DNA of 64,000 nucleotides from DAMCZI01 sp032095175 (lineage in GTDB: Bacteria > Bacillota > Clostridia > Clostridiales > Caloramatoraceae): positions 1 to 64,000 of the forward strand of contig DAMCZI010000011.1 of the NCBI GenBank assembly GCA_032095175.1, in the 5' to 3' direction. Within the stretch, counting starts at the first letter, position 1. Each line of letters starts with the position of its first letter. The notes beneath the pieces were generated by a model, which had not been told where the DNA came from, searched no databases, and saw nothing but the letters and a program-made list of their open reading frames with translations. The position numbers and the translations under genes are program-made. Below are positions 1 through 9,148 of this stretch, piece by piece.

Positions 1-390
1 TGCTTAACCATCTTATCATTTCATTTCTTCAATGTCAAATGGTTTTTTCAACCTTTTGTTTCGCCGTTCTCATCGGAACAGCTTATTCAGTTTATCACGT
101 CATCTCTTAATTGTCAACCATGTTTTTTTATCTTTACTTTCGCCGTCTCGCGACGACTCATTTATAATAACACCAATACAAATTTGACGTTAAAACTACT
201 ATAAGCCATAACAAGAGGTTATCTAACCGAAATTATATTATACTCTGATTATCTGGCTATTTCATATATCGACATTCCGGGCGCAGTTGATACTTCATTA
301 TCAACTATATCTTAGTGTAACCAATTAGATTTTCATTATGCATTCAGCTAAAAAAATACAAACCGCAGCTCTCCAAGTTATTATTATTTA
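1..390. other. Gene-free AT-rich DNA
   Basis: I see no open reading frame with a ribosome site here on either strand. The pyrimidine-rich stretch at about 55-160, with a cgccgtctcgcgacgac-like core near 140-156, reminds me of spacer DNA beside clostridial rRNA operons, but no rRNA is present in the window, so this is only an impression. Confidence 0.3.
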
Positions 391-670
391 AATAAGGCGT
401 ATTAAAGAAAATAACAATTCAAAGATTTTGAGGATATTTTGTGTCAGACAAGGAAATAGAATCCCAAGCTAAATATAAATCAAAAATTCTATTACATTTT
501 GTCTTTTTAAACATCCTAGGGTCGAACCAATACTGCAGGGCTGTTTAAAAAAACAAAATGTAAAGAATTTTACGATTTATATATAGTTGGGCTAACTTGA
601 GCTTCCATTGATGAAGTATGACACAAAATAGATCAAAATATTGACTTCTTATTTTGTTTAGTACGCCTAA
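391..670. repeat. Long imperfect palindrome, MITE-like
   Basis: The left half, read from 393 (aaggcgtattaaagaaaata), matches the reverse complement of the right half, read back from 669 (taggcgtactaaacaaaata). The match continues with small gaps: ttttgtgtca, then aaattct/tacattttgt, then a central palindrome around gtcgaaccaatactgcaggg (512-531). The whole unit could fold into one hairpin of about 130 bp per arm. It has no coding capacity. The structure suggests a non-autonomous mobile element, but no transposase with matching ends is in the window. Confidence 0.6.
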
Positions 671-857
671 CAAAATCATTAATAGTTACTTTAACTAAAA
701 TAACTCATAGAACAAACACATATCAACTTCAGACATACAGGGGTACTGCCATCATACTAAAAGTCTATACTTTTATTTCCTTACATTTTATATATTTCAG
801 TATACTGTACACATATAACATTATGGTTTATGTTTCCATAAAATAAAAATTATACAG

Positions 858-887
858 TTGTAAATTGTACCACATAATAACTATAAT
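858..887 (+). promoter_or_regulatory. Candidate promoter of pepV
   Basis: A -35-like TTGTAA (858-863) and a perfect -10 TATAAT (882-887) are separated by 18 bp. They lie about 60 bp upstream of the pepV start and its AGGAGG ribosome site. This is the best vegetative-type promoter match in the leader. Confidence 0.5.
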
Positions 888-947
888 ATACTCATAGAGA
901 CTTATATTTAAAGGCTTTTAAAACCTTTTATCACAGGAGGTGTTTTT

Positions 948-2339
948 ATGGATTTAAACAAAAAAATCGACAATATGAAAGAAGAACTCGTTAAATCAAC
1001 ACAGGAAGTCCTCAAAATCAAAAGTGTTGAGGATACTGGTATTGATGGTGCACCCTTCGGAGAAGGCGTTGCCAAGTCACTTGATAAGGCACTTGAGATC
1101 TCAAAGAGCCTTGGATTTAAAACTGTAAACCTTGACGGATATGTTGGATATGCAGAATATGGCGAAGGAGAAGATTACGTAGGTGTCTTAGGTCATCTTG
1201 ATGTTGTTCCAGAAGGAGATGGGTGGAACTATCCTCCATATGGAGCAGAGATACATGATGGAAAAATATTTGCTAGAGGCTCAATGGATGACAAGGGACC
1301 TATAATGGCAGCTCTATATGGACTAAAAGCAATAAAAGACGAAGGTCTTAAGCTTTCAAAAAGAGTAAGAATCATATTTGGAACAAATGAAGAAACAGGA
1401 AGTCAGGAAATTCATCACTACCTAGCAAAGGAAAAGCCACCAGTTGCAGGCTTTACACCTGATGCAGAGTATCCAATCATATATGCAGAAAAGGGAATTA
1501 CTATATTTAATATAGTAAAGGACTTAAATATTAAATCTTCAGGAAAAGTTACTATTAAGTACATAAAGGGCGGTCAGAGACCAAACATGGTTCCTGACTA
1601 TTGTGAAGCTGGAATTGTTGTTGATAATGTTGATAACTTTATAAGCAATGTTCATAACTATGCTTCAGAAAAAGGAGTAAACATCAAGGCTGAAGCAAAG
1701 GATGGAATGGCAGTAGTTAAGTCCTATGGAGTTTCAGCCCATGGAAGTCTTCCACAGCATGGAGTTAATGCTATAATGCAGCTTTTTGCATTCCTTGGAA
1801 CAATCGATATGGGAAAATGCGATATAGCTGATTTTGTAGCATTCATGAACAAGTATGTTGGAATGGATGTTTACGGAAAGTCCTTTGGAGTTGGACTTGA
1901 GGATAAGGCATCAGGAAAGCTTTCATTTAATGTTGGTGTAGTATCCATGGATGAAAAGCAAGTTAAAGTGATGCTTAACCTAAGATACCCTGTAACCTTC
2001 AAGTGCGAAGACATGATGAATCCATTTAATAAAACCCTTGAAGGAACCGGTATCAGAGTTGAAGATTTTGAGCACCAGGCTCCACTATACTTCCCAGAGG
2101 ACCATCCTCTAATAAAAGCTCTTCAAAAGGTATACACAGAGCAAACAGGCAAAGAAGCAACCCTTCTCGCAATAGGGGGAGGAACCTATGCCAAGGAAAT
2201 GCCAAACATAGTTGCCTTCGGACCAATATTCCCAGGCAAGCCAGACCTTGACCATCAAGCAAATGAGTATATCGAGGTTGAGGATCTTGTATTAAATGCA
2301 AAGATTTATGCTCATGCAATATATGAATTAGCTAAATAG
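948..2339 (+). CDS. pepV: Dipeptidase PepV (M20 family)
   Basis: A 463-residue cytoplasmic dinuclear zinc peptidase that would cleave dipeptides released by other peptidases. Metal-ligand motifs are all visible: H83 in GHLDVVP, D115 in GSMDDKGP, E148/E149 in TNEETGS, D172 in TPDAEYP and a C-terminal H436 in LDHQANEY. The length is that of the PepV family. The ATG follows AGGAGGTG at normal spacing. The gene is monocistronic, between a TATAAT promoter and its own terminator. Its substrate range cannot be read from the sequence. Confidence 0.92.
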   Translation: MDLNKKIDNMKEELVKSTQEVLKIKSVEDTGIDGAPFGEGVAKSLDKALEISKSLGFKTVNLDGYVGYAEYGEGEDYVGVLGHLDVVPEGDGWNYPPYGAEIHDGKIFARGSMDDKGPIMAALYGLKAIKDEGLKLSKRVRIIFGTNEETGSQEIHHYLAKEKPPVAGFTPDAEYPIIYAEKGITIFNIVKDLNIKSSGKVTIKYIKGGQRPNMVPDYCEAGIVVDNVDNFISNVHNYASEKGVNIKAEAKDGMAVVKSYGVSAHGSLPQHGVNAIMQLFAFLGTIDMGKCDIADFVAFMNKYVGMDVYGKSFGVGLEDKASGKLSFNVGVVSMDEKQVKVMLNLRYPVTFKCEDMMNPFNKTLEGTGIRVEDFEHQAPLYFPEDHPLIKALQKVYTEQTGKEATLLAIGGGTYAKEMPNIVAFGPIFPGKPDLDHQANEYIEVEDLVLNAKIYAHAIYELAK

Positions 2340-2367
2340 CTGAAATTACCCTATATATAATAAAAGA

Positions 2368-2416
2368 CAAGTTAAATAACTCTTGTAAACTCTTAGTTAT
2401 TTAACTTGCCTCTTTT
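2368..2416 (+). terminator. Terminator of pepV
   Basis: Arms caagttaaataact (2368-2381) and agttatttaacttg (2395-2408) pair perfectly and are followed by a T-rich run. It starts 29 bp after the pepV stop codon. Confidence 0.8.
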
Positions 2417-2430
2417 TCATATATAGATAC

Positions 2431-2520
2431 TTATTTTTTTATCCGTTCATTTATATATTCTGTAAATTCTTGAATTTGTGCTTCAGACTCAAATGCGGAC
2501 AGAGGTATTGGCAAATTTTT
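2431..2520 (-). pseudogene. 3' remnant of an unidentified gene
   Basis: A 29-codon open stretch on the minus strand ends at a TAA (2431-2433) and reads like a protein C-terminus, with LPIPLSAFESE and EFTEYINERIKK-type helix sequence. It has no start codon; an in-frame stop at 2521-2523 closes it upstream. It lies between the pepV and ulaD terminators and seems to be all that is left of a gene. It faintly resembles the end of YcxB-like proteins, but I cannot establish that. Confidence 0.3.
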
Positions 2521-2546
2521 TTATAAGTAAAGATAAATATAAAAAT

Positions 2547-2592
2547 GCCAGGTGTAGAAGAAGAATTTTATTTTTCTTCTTCTACACCTGGC
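2547..2592 (-). terminator. Terminator of the ascorbate operon
   Basis: A 17-bp perfect inverted repeat (gccaggtgtagaagaag and its complement), followed on the minus strand by ATTTTTAT. It lies just after the stop codon of the ulaD-like gene. Confidence 0.85.
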
Positions 2593-2605
2593 AATAAAAG
2601 TAGCT

Positions 2606-3235
2606 TTATTTGTCGGCAATTTCCCTAAATTTCATTGCAGCTTTCACTCTATCTTCTGCTTTTAAAACAGCTCCTCCAATTACTACAATTTCAGGGTTTA
2701 GCTTATCCTTGATTTCTGGTAATGAGTTTAAGTTAATTCCTCCTGCTAAGGCCATTGATAAATCTGCTGCACTTTTAATATCAACAAATTCCTTAAAGCT
2801 TTCCACCAAGCTTTCACCACAGTCAGAATTCTTGTGAACACATAGAAGCTCCGCTCCCATGCTTTTTAACTCTTTAGCTCTACACTCATAATTATCTACA
2901 GATTGCATATCAAAAATCACTTTAATATTGCTCTTTTGTGCAATTTGCAAAACCTTTTTCACTGCAGTGTCTGTTGCACAAGCTAACATGGAAAACATCG
3001 TTGCCCCAGAAACACTCATTAAAGTTGCTTCTCTTTCTGGCCCATCTATACACTTAGTATCTATGAATATATCTTTTCCTGGACAAATTGCTTTTATTTT
3101 ATACACAATACTTAGTCCACATAATTTTAAAAGTGATGTTCCAACTTCAATTATATCAAAATAGCTTCCTACTTCTCTTACAACCTCTAAGGCTTCATTT
3201 TCATCAATTAAATCTAGCGCAAGCTGAAGTTTCAT
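2606..3235 (-). CDS. ulaD: 3-keto-L-gulonate-6-phosphate decarboxylase-like protein (HPS/KGPDC family)
   Basis: A 209-residue TIM-barrel protein of the orotidine-monophosphate-decarboxylase suprafamily. It starts MKLQLALDL and has the family DxKxxD motif (D59-T-K61-C-I-D64), a VEVGT-like strand at 30-33 and the AGGIN/VIGGAV phosphate-binding loops near the C terminus. Sequence alone leaves two options: UlaD, which turns 3-keto-L-gulonate-6-P into L-xylulose-5-P, or hexulose-6-phosphate synthase. The VIGGAV loop looks more HPS-like. The upstream ascorbate PTS genes and ulaG favour UlaD. It is the last gene of the operon, 42 bp after ulaA, with a strong terminator behind it. Confidence 0.72.
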   Translation of the reverse strand: MKLQLALDLIDENEALEVVREVGSYFDIIEVGTSLLKLCGLSIVYKIKAICPGKDIFIDTKCIDGPEREATLMSVSGATMFSMLACATDTAVKKVLQIAQKSNIKVIFDMQSVDNYECRAKELKSMGAELLCVHKNSDCGESLVESFKEFVDIKSAADLSMALAGGINLNSLPEIKDKLNPEIVVIGGAVLKAEDRVKAAMKFREIADK

Positions 3236-3277
3236 ACTTAACCCCCTTAACTTCCAATAAAATATATATTTTTGTAA

Positions 3278-4576
3278 TTATACTAATCCAAACATTGCTC
3301 CTACCAATTTTAATAGGTAAAGGATTGGCAGCCATATCAATGAGAAATCTATATTTGAGAACATTAGGCCAGAGCCGTAAATTGGTCCCATCATAGGATA
3401 TAGTAGAATACATCCTAGGTGAGCAATTAAGCTGGATACAAATCCTGCTGCTACAGCTCCCTTCCAACCGCCAAACTTATTTCCAAACACACCCATTGTA
3501 CAGCCATCAAAGAACATTATGATAGGACTTGGAAAAACTATTATTGGACTCTTAAATACAATACATGCTGTTGTTACTATTAAAGCAGCTGCTACTGAAG
3601 AAATAAATCCAAACATTGCTCCTACTGGGGAGTATGGATATAGTGCTGGACAATCAAGTGCAGGAACAGCATCAGGGATAATGTGATCAGAAATTCCTTT
3701 AAAAGCTGGTACTATAGAAGCTATAAACATTCTAACACCTGATAATAGCACTACAACTCCTGCAGTAAACTTCATACCCTCAAGGATTAACCATATAATC
3801 CAATTTGTTTTTCCTGTTAACTCTGCCATTCCTTCTTTACCCACTGCAACACCTATTCCAATGAATATTAAAGGCATCAAAATTGCCATTGATATAGTGT
3901 TATCTCTAAACATAGATAAATATCTTGGTAATTTTAATTCTTCTGCATCCTGAGACTTATTTCCAAATAATCTTCCAACCTTTGATGCTAAGAAAGCACC
4001 TGCCTGCTGATGATGTCCTAGTGTTAAATCGTCTCCTACAAAATCCTTTGCTATAATTCTAGTAATTGCAGGTGTTAGTGTCCAATACAATGCACAGAGG
4101 ATAGATGATAATATAACTACAGAAAAACCTTTTAATCCTAGCACAACTGGTATGGATACATTTAGGAATGTGGATAGAAATAACATTATATGAACCGTTA
4201 AATAAACATTTTTGAATTTTTTGCTTGGAATAATTGCTACAAGGGCAATATGAAGTATAAATCCAATCAAAAATGTCATTGTTATACTATTAGCTAATGT
4301 CTTCATTCCAACAGAAAATGCTGCTTCATTTGCTGGCAGCACCCCTTTTATATTAAGGGAGCTGTTAAGCTTTGTTATTATAGGTCCCATAGAACCCAAC
4401 AATGTGGATGATCCCACTGTTATAACAAGTAATCCTATTATTGTCTTTATTACTCCATCTACAACTTCATTTACCTTTTTCTTCTGGAGTAGTAATCCTA
4501 TCATTGCGATTAATCCTAAAAATATAGGTGCCTTATCAAACACTTGAAATAATAAAAAGTTTAGTATTTCTTTCAT
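3278..4576 (-). CDS. ulaA: PTS ascorbate-specific EIIC (UlaA)
   Basis: A 432-residue polytopic membrane protein with about ten hydrophobic segments. The DDLTLGHHQQAGAF motif (near residue 183) and the PVGAMFGFISS and FDGCTMGVFGNKFGG loops mark the UlaA/SgaT family, which brings L-ascorbate in as L-ascorbate-6-phosphate using EIIB and EIIA. Those two partners are encoded directly upstream as separate proteins (4724-5464). A gap of about 150 bp containing a small hairpin (ggtgaatttattcacc-like, about 4694-4710) separates it from ulaB, which may adjust expression within the operon. Confidence 0.88.
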   Translation of the reverse strand: MKEILNFLLFQVFDKAPIFLGLIAMIGLLLQKKKVNEVVDGVIKTIIGLLVITVGSSTLLGSMGPIITKLNSSLNIKGVLPANEAAFSVGMKTLANSITMTFLIGFILHIALVAIIPSKKFKNVYLTVHIMLFLSTFLNVSIPVVLGLKGFSVVILSSILCALYWTLTPAITRIIAKDFVGDDLTLGHHQQAGAFLASKVGRLFGNKSQDAEELKLPRYLSMFRDNTISMAILMPLIFIGIGVAVGKEGMAELTGKTNWIIWLILEGMKFTAGVVVLLSGVRMFIASIVPAFKGISDHIIPDAVPALDCPALYPYSPVGAMFGFISSVAAALIVTTACIVFKSPIIVFPSPIIMFFDGCTMGVFGNKFGGWKGAVAAGFVSSLIAHLGCILLYPMMGPIYGSGLMFSNIDFSLIWLPILYLLKLVGAMFGLV

Positions 4577-4723
4577 AAACGAACACCCCTTTAATCCAAA
4601 TTTGTATATATCCCTCTTGTTATATTGGATTTATCTTTTTGCTATGAAAATATAGTCTTTTGTGATAGAATTTATTTAGATTCATTATATTAACATTCTT
4701 TTGGTGATTTATTCACCTTTTTT

Positions 4724-5005
4724 TTATTTCTGAAGCTCTTTTAATAATGGTTCCATAACCTTTTCAATCTCAGCCTTTTTTACAAAGTTAGTTAAAACAA
4801 CTGTTTTTTCCTTAATTTCATCTGGTAAATTCTCAGCTAACTCTCTTGTTGTTACATACAAGTCTCCACTAACGCTTCGTATGCTTCCGATATCACAAGT
4901 ATCAACAACAGCCTCATAATTTAGTTTTTGAAGCACACTTTCAATATTCATCTTGGCAATTACACTTGAGCCTAGTCCCATTCCACATATACATATTATT
5001 TTCAT
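4724..5005 (-). CDS. ulaB: PTS ascorbate-specific EIIB (UlaB)
   Basis: A 93-residue cytoplasmic phosphocarrier of the lactose/ascorbate-type IIB fold. The N-terminal ICICGMGLGSSV loop carries the phosphorylated cysteine, most likely C7, directly before the G-x-GxSS phosphate loop. It passes phosphate from EIIA to the incoming sugar held by UlaA. The start codon lies 3 bp after the ulaC stop, so the two are probably translationally coupled. Length and motif fit the family well. Confidence 0.85.
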   Translation of the reverse strand: MKIICICGMGLGSSVIAKMNIESVLQKLNYEAVVDTCDIGSIRSVSGDLYVTTRELAENLPDEIKEKTVVLTNFVKKAEIEKVMEPLLKELQK

Positions 5006-5008
5006 ATA

Positions 5009-5464
5009 CTACGCCTCCTTTCTATAATTATTTATCTTATTTGCTATTTCAGTTGGACAAGTACATTCTTTTAATAAATTTAAGTTTTCATTTTCCTCAA
5101 GAAACTCACACAGATCTCTTAATATTCCAATATGGCTTGTATTGTCCTTTGAAGCAATAGCAAATACTGTACTTACAGGATCATTATCTTTATTTCCAAA
5201 TTCAACAGGGTTGTCAAGGGTAATAAGGCTAATTCCTGTTTTTAAAACTCCACTCTCAGGTCTTGCATGTGCAAAGGCAATTCCAGGTGCTAATACTATA
5301 TATGGCCCTAATTCTTTAACTGCATCCACCATAGCCTGTACATAATTATCTTCTGCATAATTACTTTTGCAAAGCAGTTCACCAGCTTTTCTAATTGATG
5401 TTTCCCAGTCATTTGCATCTGTTTTAAGCAAGATATTCTTTTCGTCTATTATCTTCTCCCCCAT
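5009..5464 (-). CDS. ulaC: PTS ascorbate-specific EIIA (UlaC)
   Basis: A 151-residue mannitol/fructose-type (PTS_EIIA_2) domain protein. The active-site histidine is H66 in GIAFAHARPESGV, and the DPVSTVFAIASKD strand is typical of the family. It accepts phosphate from HPr and donates it to UlaB. A closely related EIIA domain forms the C-terminus of the regulator encoded just upstream (compare LPHSRIQNGV there), as is usual when a PTS reports its flux to a PRD regulator. It starts 11 bp after the regulator stop codon. Confidence 0.87.
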   Translation of the reverse strand: MGEKIIDEKNILLKTDANDWETSIRKAGELLCKSNYAEDNYVQAMVDAVKELGPYIVLAPGIAFAHARPESGVLKTGISLITLDNPVEFGNKDNDPVSTVFAIASKDNTSHIGILRDLCEFLEENENLNLLKECTCPTEIANKINNYRKEA

Positions 5465-5475
5465 ACGTTTCCCTC

Positions 5476-7617
5476 CTAATTCTGCAAAGTATCCTTTAAA
5501 GCTTGAAGTATTTCTATTTTGTCTTTAGTCCTCAGTATATTTACAATTTCATCATCATCAAGTATCTTACCAAGCTGAGATAATGCATATCTATGAGAAG
5601 TTTTGTCCGTGCTGCACATTGCAAAAATTAAATCAACAGGGTCTTTATCCTTACTTCCAAAATTTACAGGAGTTTTTAGTCTAATAAAGCTCATGCCAAC
5701 TTTTTTTACACCATTTTGAATCCTAGAATGTGGTAATGCAATTCCATCTCCGATAACAATATATGGTCCAATATTTTTTATTTCATCAACCATACATTCT
5801 ATATATCTTCTTTCGACTAAACCGTTTTTGCATAATATCTCTCCAGCTTTTCGAACTGCATCTTCCCAATTATCCGCACACACATCTAAAGAAATAGTTG
5901 TATCTACCAAAAGCTCCGTTAATGTTATCTCTCTTTTCTTATCCCCTTCATTGCTTAAATTATCTAGTTTTTCTTTAAGCTCCCCATACAATTTCTCATA
6001 ATCTAATACTTGGCAGTATTTTTGAATAGTATCCATTATGCCTTCAAAAAATCTTTTACTTTCTGTTTGATTTTGCTGCTCTATAGGCTTTTGAATTGGA
6101 CCATTGGATCTTTTTAGGTATTTTTGTAAGACTTCTATATCTTCCTCTTTTAACAAAGGGTTAACTCTAATATACTTAACCTTTGAATTTTTTATTGGTA
6201 TGGTAGATATAATTAACTCTACTTTGTCATTGTCTGCATACTTATCAATTTGATGCAAAGATATAGTATCAATAATATTAGCATTAAACACTGATAGTAC
6301 CCTGGAAGCTAGAAGCTTAGCAGTTCCTATACCTGTACTGCATACAATTAAAACATTCTTAACAGCAGCACTATTCTTTTTTATACGTTCCAATGCAGCT
6401 GCAAAATGCATAGTAACGTATCCTATTTCCTCATCTGATAAACTATTATGGGTATAGCTTTCTAACACCCCTAAAGCTTCCTTCACCAAATTGAAAAGTT
6501 CATAATAGTCTTTTTTTATTTGATCAATAACAGGGTTCTTTATATCAAGGTTGTGTTTAAGCCTGTATATTAATGGTCTCAAATGTTTAATCAATCCCTC
6601 AAAGAGATGCTCTTCCTGATGCAAATCAATTTGAAGCTTATTACTTAGCTTATCAATTATAGAATTTAATAATATCTGAAGCTCCATATAATTTTTATTT
6701 TCAACATCAGTCTCTAAAGTAACACTGCTGCCTAAAAAATGAATAGCTATATACCCTATCTCATATACAGGAATTTCTACATTGAAATAATCCTCTACCA
6801 TTTTTGCTACATTTGCTGCAACAGCCATTTCCGGGGTAAACTCTATCATTTTTAATTCTTCCTCTGGCATAAAGATGTCTTTACCTAGTTGAAGTCTTTT
6901 TATAGCCATTGCAATGTGTATAACAATGCTTGAAAAAGCCACATCAGAGAAAACAACGTTTAAACTTTTTTCTGCCACCCTTATACATTCTTCAATATAG
7001 TTTAAATCAATATCTCCTAATATTTTATTTATGTGAGAATCTAGAGTAATCTCATTCTTTTCTTCCATAGAAGATTTTTCAATAGATAACTCACTATCGT
7101 CATCCAGGGAACTTATTAACGTTTGAATAGCCAAGTGCCTTATTTTCTTTTCATCCCCTTCTAGTTTCAGACCATAATTAGGGATAGATATCAATTCCAA
7201 ACCATTGTGTTTAATTGTACTTTTCACTTTTTTTAAATCATTTACCACTGTACTTCTACTTGCACAAACAATCTCCGCCAGCTCATTAATAGTAATAAAA
7301 TCTTTTCTCTTTAGAAATTCACAAAGAATGATTTTTTGCCTTTCTCCAGATGATAAAATGTAATCATCTAAGCCAACTGGGTTATTTAAAAACTTTAGAA
7401 TGTTATCATATACCCCACTATCAAACTCAATACCTGAGTTAGGTTTCCTTATTAGTTTGGGTAAATTCTTTTCCTTTAAAAAGTAATCAATCTCATCTAA
7501 GTCATATCTTATAGTTCTTTCACTTACATCAAATATATCTGATAGTTGTTTTACTGTTATGGGGTTCTTTGATTTAATTATCTCGGAAAGTATGTCACTT
7601 GTTCTTTTCTTTAACAT
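5476..7617 (-). CDS. PRD-containing PTS-modulated transcription activator (BglG/MtlR/LicR type)
   Basis: A 713-residue multidomain regulator. In order: HTH (about 5-60, VSERTIRYDLDEI), a second Mga-like HTH (about 90-150), PRD1 (H234, H293), PRD2 (H345, H404), a galactitol-type EIIB domain (C426 in VCSTGIGTAK) and a mannitol-type EIIA domain (H630 in LPHSRI). Phosphorylation of these sites by HPr and the local PTS would set its activity. It replaces the DeoR-type UlaR repressor of enteric bacteria. A paired-hairpin repeat fills most of the space between it and ulaG. Confidence 0.88.
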   Translation of the reverse strand: MLKKRTSDILSEIIKSKNPITVKQLSDIFDVSERTIRYDLDEIDYFLKEKNLPKLIRKPNSGIEFDSGVYDNILKFLNNPVGLDDYILSSGERQKIILCEFLKRKDFITINELAEIVCASRSTVVNDLKKVKSTIKHNGLELISIPNYGLKLEGDEKKIRHLAIQTLISSLDDDSELSIEKSSMEEKNEITLDSHINKILGDIDLNYIEECIRVAEKSLNVVFSDVAFSSIVIHIAMAIKRLQLGKDIFMPEEELKMIEFTPEMAVAANVAKMVEDYFNVEIPVYEIGYIAIHFLGSSVTLETDVENKNYMELQILLNSIIDKLSNKLQIDLHQEEHLFEGLIKHLRPLIYRLKHNLDIKNPVIDQIKKDYYELFNLVKEALGVLESYTHNSLSDEEIGYVTMHFAAALERIKKNSAAVKNVLIVCSTGIGTAKLLASRVLSVFNANIIDTISLHQIDKYADNDKVELIISTIPIKNSKVKYIRVNPLLKEEDIEVLQKYLKRSNGPIQKPIEQQNQTESKRFFEGIMDTIQKYCQVLDYEKLYGELKEKLDNLSNEGDKKREITLTELLVDTTISLDVCADNWEDAVRKAGEILCKNGLVERRYIECMVDEIKNIGPYIVIGDGIALPHSRIQNGVKKVGMSFIRLKTPVNFGSKDKDPVDLIFAMCSTDKTSHRYALSQLGKILDDDEIVNILRTKDKIEILQALKDTLQN

Positions 7618-7647
7618 TCAATCACCCCACTTTTTATTAGTAATTCA

Positions 7648-7764
7648 ACTATATAAATCGCAATAAAGATTTTAAATAATGTATATTACGATTTAAGAAT
7701 CAAGGAATATGATTTCGCATAAATGTTTAGGGTTAAGCAATGTAGAATCATTTATGCGAAACAT
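7648..7764. repeat. Paired-hairpin repeat, complete copy 1
   Basis: Two adjacent stem-loops: ataaatcgcaata...tattacgattta, then ttcgcataaatg...catttatgcgaa. The 117 bp unit matches the copy at 46708-46824 along its full length. In hairpin 2 both arms differ from that copy by a compensatory change (cgcataaat with atttatgcg here, tgcataaat with atttatgca there), which suggests selection for the stem. It lies 31 bp upstream of the PRD-regulator start codon. Confidence 0.8.
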
Positions 7765-7770
7765 ACAATA

Positions 7771-8835
7771 CTATAGGAAAGACTCAAAAGGCAAGTCAGT
7801 TTCATACTTGAAGCAATCTTCAAATCCACGTCTGTAATGATACTCCATTTTATCCTTATCCATAGGATATACAAATTTTCCACCAGGCTGCCAAATAAAT
7901 GGTTTAAACTTATATTGTAGTCTATCTTTTCTCATTTTAAACAGAGTTAAAATCTCTGAAGTATCTGCTTGCATGTTAGTCCATATGTCATGGTGGAATG
8001 GAATCATTACTTTTGTATTTAGTGCTTCTGCCATTCTTAATATATCAGAAGAAGTCATTTTATCTGTAATACCTCTTGGATTCTCTCCATAGGAACCTAA
8101 TGCAATGTCCACTTGATAGTCATTTCCATGCTTAGCATAGTAGTTAGAGTAATGAGAATCCCCGCTGTGATATATATTTCCGCCAGGTGTTACCACAAGG
8201 TAATTTACAGCCTTTTCATCCATATCATCAGGTACTCTGCCCTTTAAGCTATCACTTGGAGGAGATGTAACCAATGCTGTACGGTCAAAGGATTCAAGAG
8301 CTATTATTTCCATATCCTTAATCTTAATAGTGTCTCCTGGTTTTACAGTAATACATCTGTCCTCAGGTACACCCCACTCAATCCATTTATCAACACATGC
8401 CTTTGGTCCTATGAATGGCACCGATGGACTACAATTCTGCATTACAGCAGCTGCTACATTTACATCAATATGGTCGTTATGATAATGTGTTGATAGCACT
8501 GCATCTATTTCTTTTATAGCAAAGGGATCTAAAACAAAAGGAGTAACTCTTAAATTAGGTTGTGCAATTCTACCTCCGCACATTCTTGCCATTTGATGGT
8601 CTGGCTTCATTAGCGGCAGCTTCTTTGTTCTTTTTCCTGTTCCACACCAAAAATCTATGCATATATTAGCGTTCCCTTCTGTCTTAACCCATATACCTGT
8701 ACAGCCTAACCACCACATAGCAACAGTTCCTGGTTCAACTATTTCCTCTTCAATTTCTTCATTAAGCCACGTTCCCCATTCTGGAAAAGTGTTCAATATC
8801 CATGATTCTCTAGTAATTTCATTTACTTTACTCAT
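7771..8835 (-). CDS. ulaG: L-ascorbate-6-phosphate lactonase UlaG
   Basis: A metallo-beta-lactamase-fold hydrolase, 354 residues from the preferred start, that opens L-ascorbate-6-P to 3-keto-L-gulonate-6-P. The metal motif THYHNDHID is present (H117, H119, D121, H122 in this numbering), with HSGDSHYSNY and FHHDIWTNM further on. An ATG three codons upstream (8842-8844) also exists, but the GGAAGG ribosome site abuts it; the spacing of about 9 nt favours the start at 8835. It is the first gene of the ascorbate locus and shares its direction. Confidence 0.9.
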   Translation of the reverse strand: MSKVNEITRESWILNTFPEWGTWLNEEIEEEIVEPGTVAMWWLGCTGIWVKTEGNANICIDFWCGTGKRTKKLPLMKPDHQMARMCGGRIAQPNLRVTPFVLDPFAIKEIDAVLSTHYHNDHIDVNVAAAVMQNCSPSVPFIGPKACVDKWIEWGVPEDRCITVKPGDTIKIKDMEIIALESFDRTALVTSPPSDSLKGRVPDDMDEKAVNYLVVTPGGNIYHSGDSHYSNYYAKHGNDYQVDIALGSYGENPRGITDKMTSSDILRMAEALNTKVMIPFHHDIWTNMQADTSEILTLFKMRKDRLQYKFKPFIWQPGGKFVYPMDKDKMEYHYRRGFEDCFKYETDLPFESFL

Positions 8836-9059
8836 TGCGTTCATCCTTCCATGTTTATTTGAACATAATAATTATAAAAAGTTGTTATAGTCTCTTTATT
8901 AATGGGATAACTAGGCGCCTAGTTTTATATTCTTTATCATACTTAAGTTTTAAATATTTAACTTTGAAATTATTATAACATTCTGAGATTAGTGTAAAAA
9001 GAATAGATTCTTTCTGTCCTAATGTGGCAAATAGTACATCAGTGTAAATATAAAAAAAG
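8836..9059. other. Leader region of the ascorbate operon
   Basis: There is no gene in the ~310 bp between ulaG and the PFOR gene. The right end holds two PFOR terminators. The rest should hold the operator and promoter for ulaG. A short inverted repeat, aactaggcgcctagtt (8909-8924), is a perfect 16 bp palindrome and a plausible regulator-binding site. Confidence 0.45.
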
Positions 9060-9100
9060 AATAGGGGGTAGACATATAATCCATATGTCTACCCCCTATT
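9060..9100 (-). terminator. Second PFOR terminator
   Basis: A near-perfect inverted repeat (aatagggggtagacatat and complement, loop of 5) followed on the minus strand by TTTTTTT. It stands directly behind another terminator, giving a tandem pair after a gene that is probably very highly expressed. Confidence 0.8.
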
Positions 9101-9112
9101 CACCTAAAAAAA

Positions 9113-9134
9113 TACCGGCGAATACTCGCCGGCA
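9113..9134 (-). terminator. First PFOR terminator
   Basis: GC-rich hairpin tgccggcgagtattcgccggta on the minus strand, followed by TTTTTTT, 14 bp after the PFOR stop codon. Confidence 0.85.
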
Positions 9135-9148
9135 TTTTATATCTTTAT

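Noticed and set aside
1..160. End of a ribosomal RNA operon
   Set aside because: The left edge only resembles spacer DNA around clostridial rRNA genes; no rRNA sequence is present to support it.
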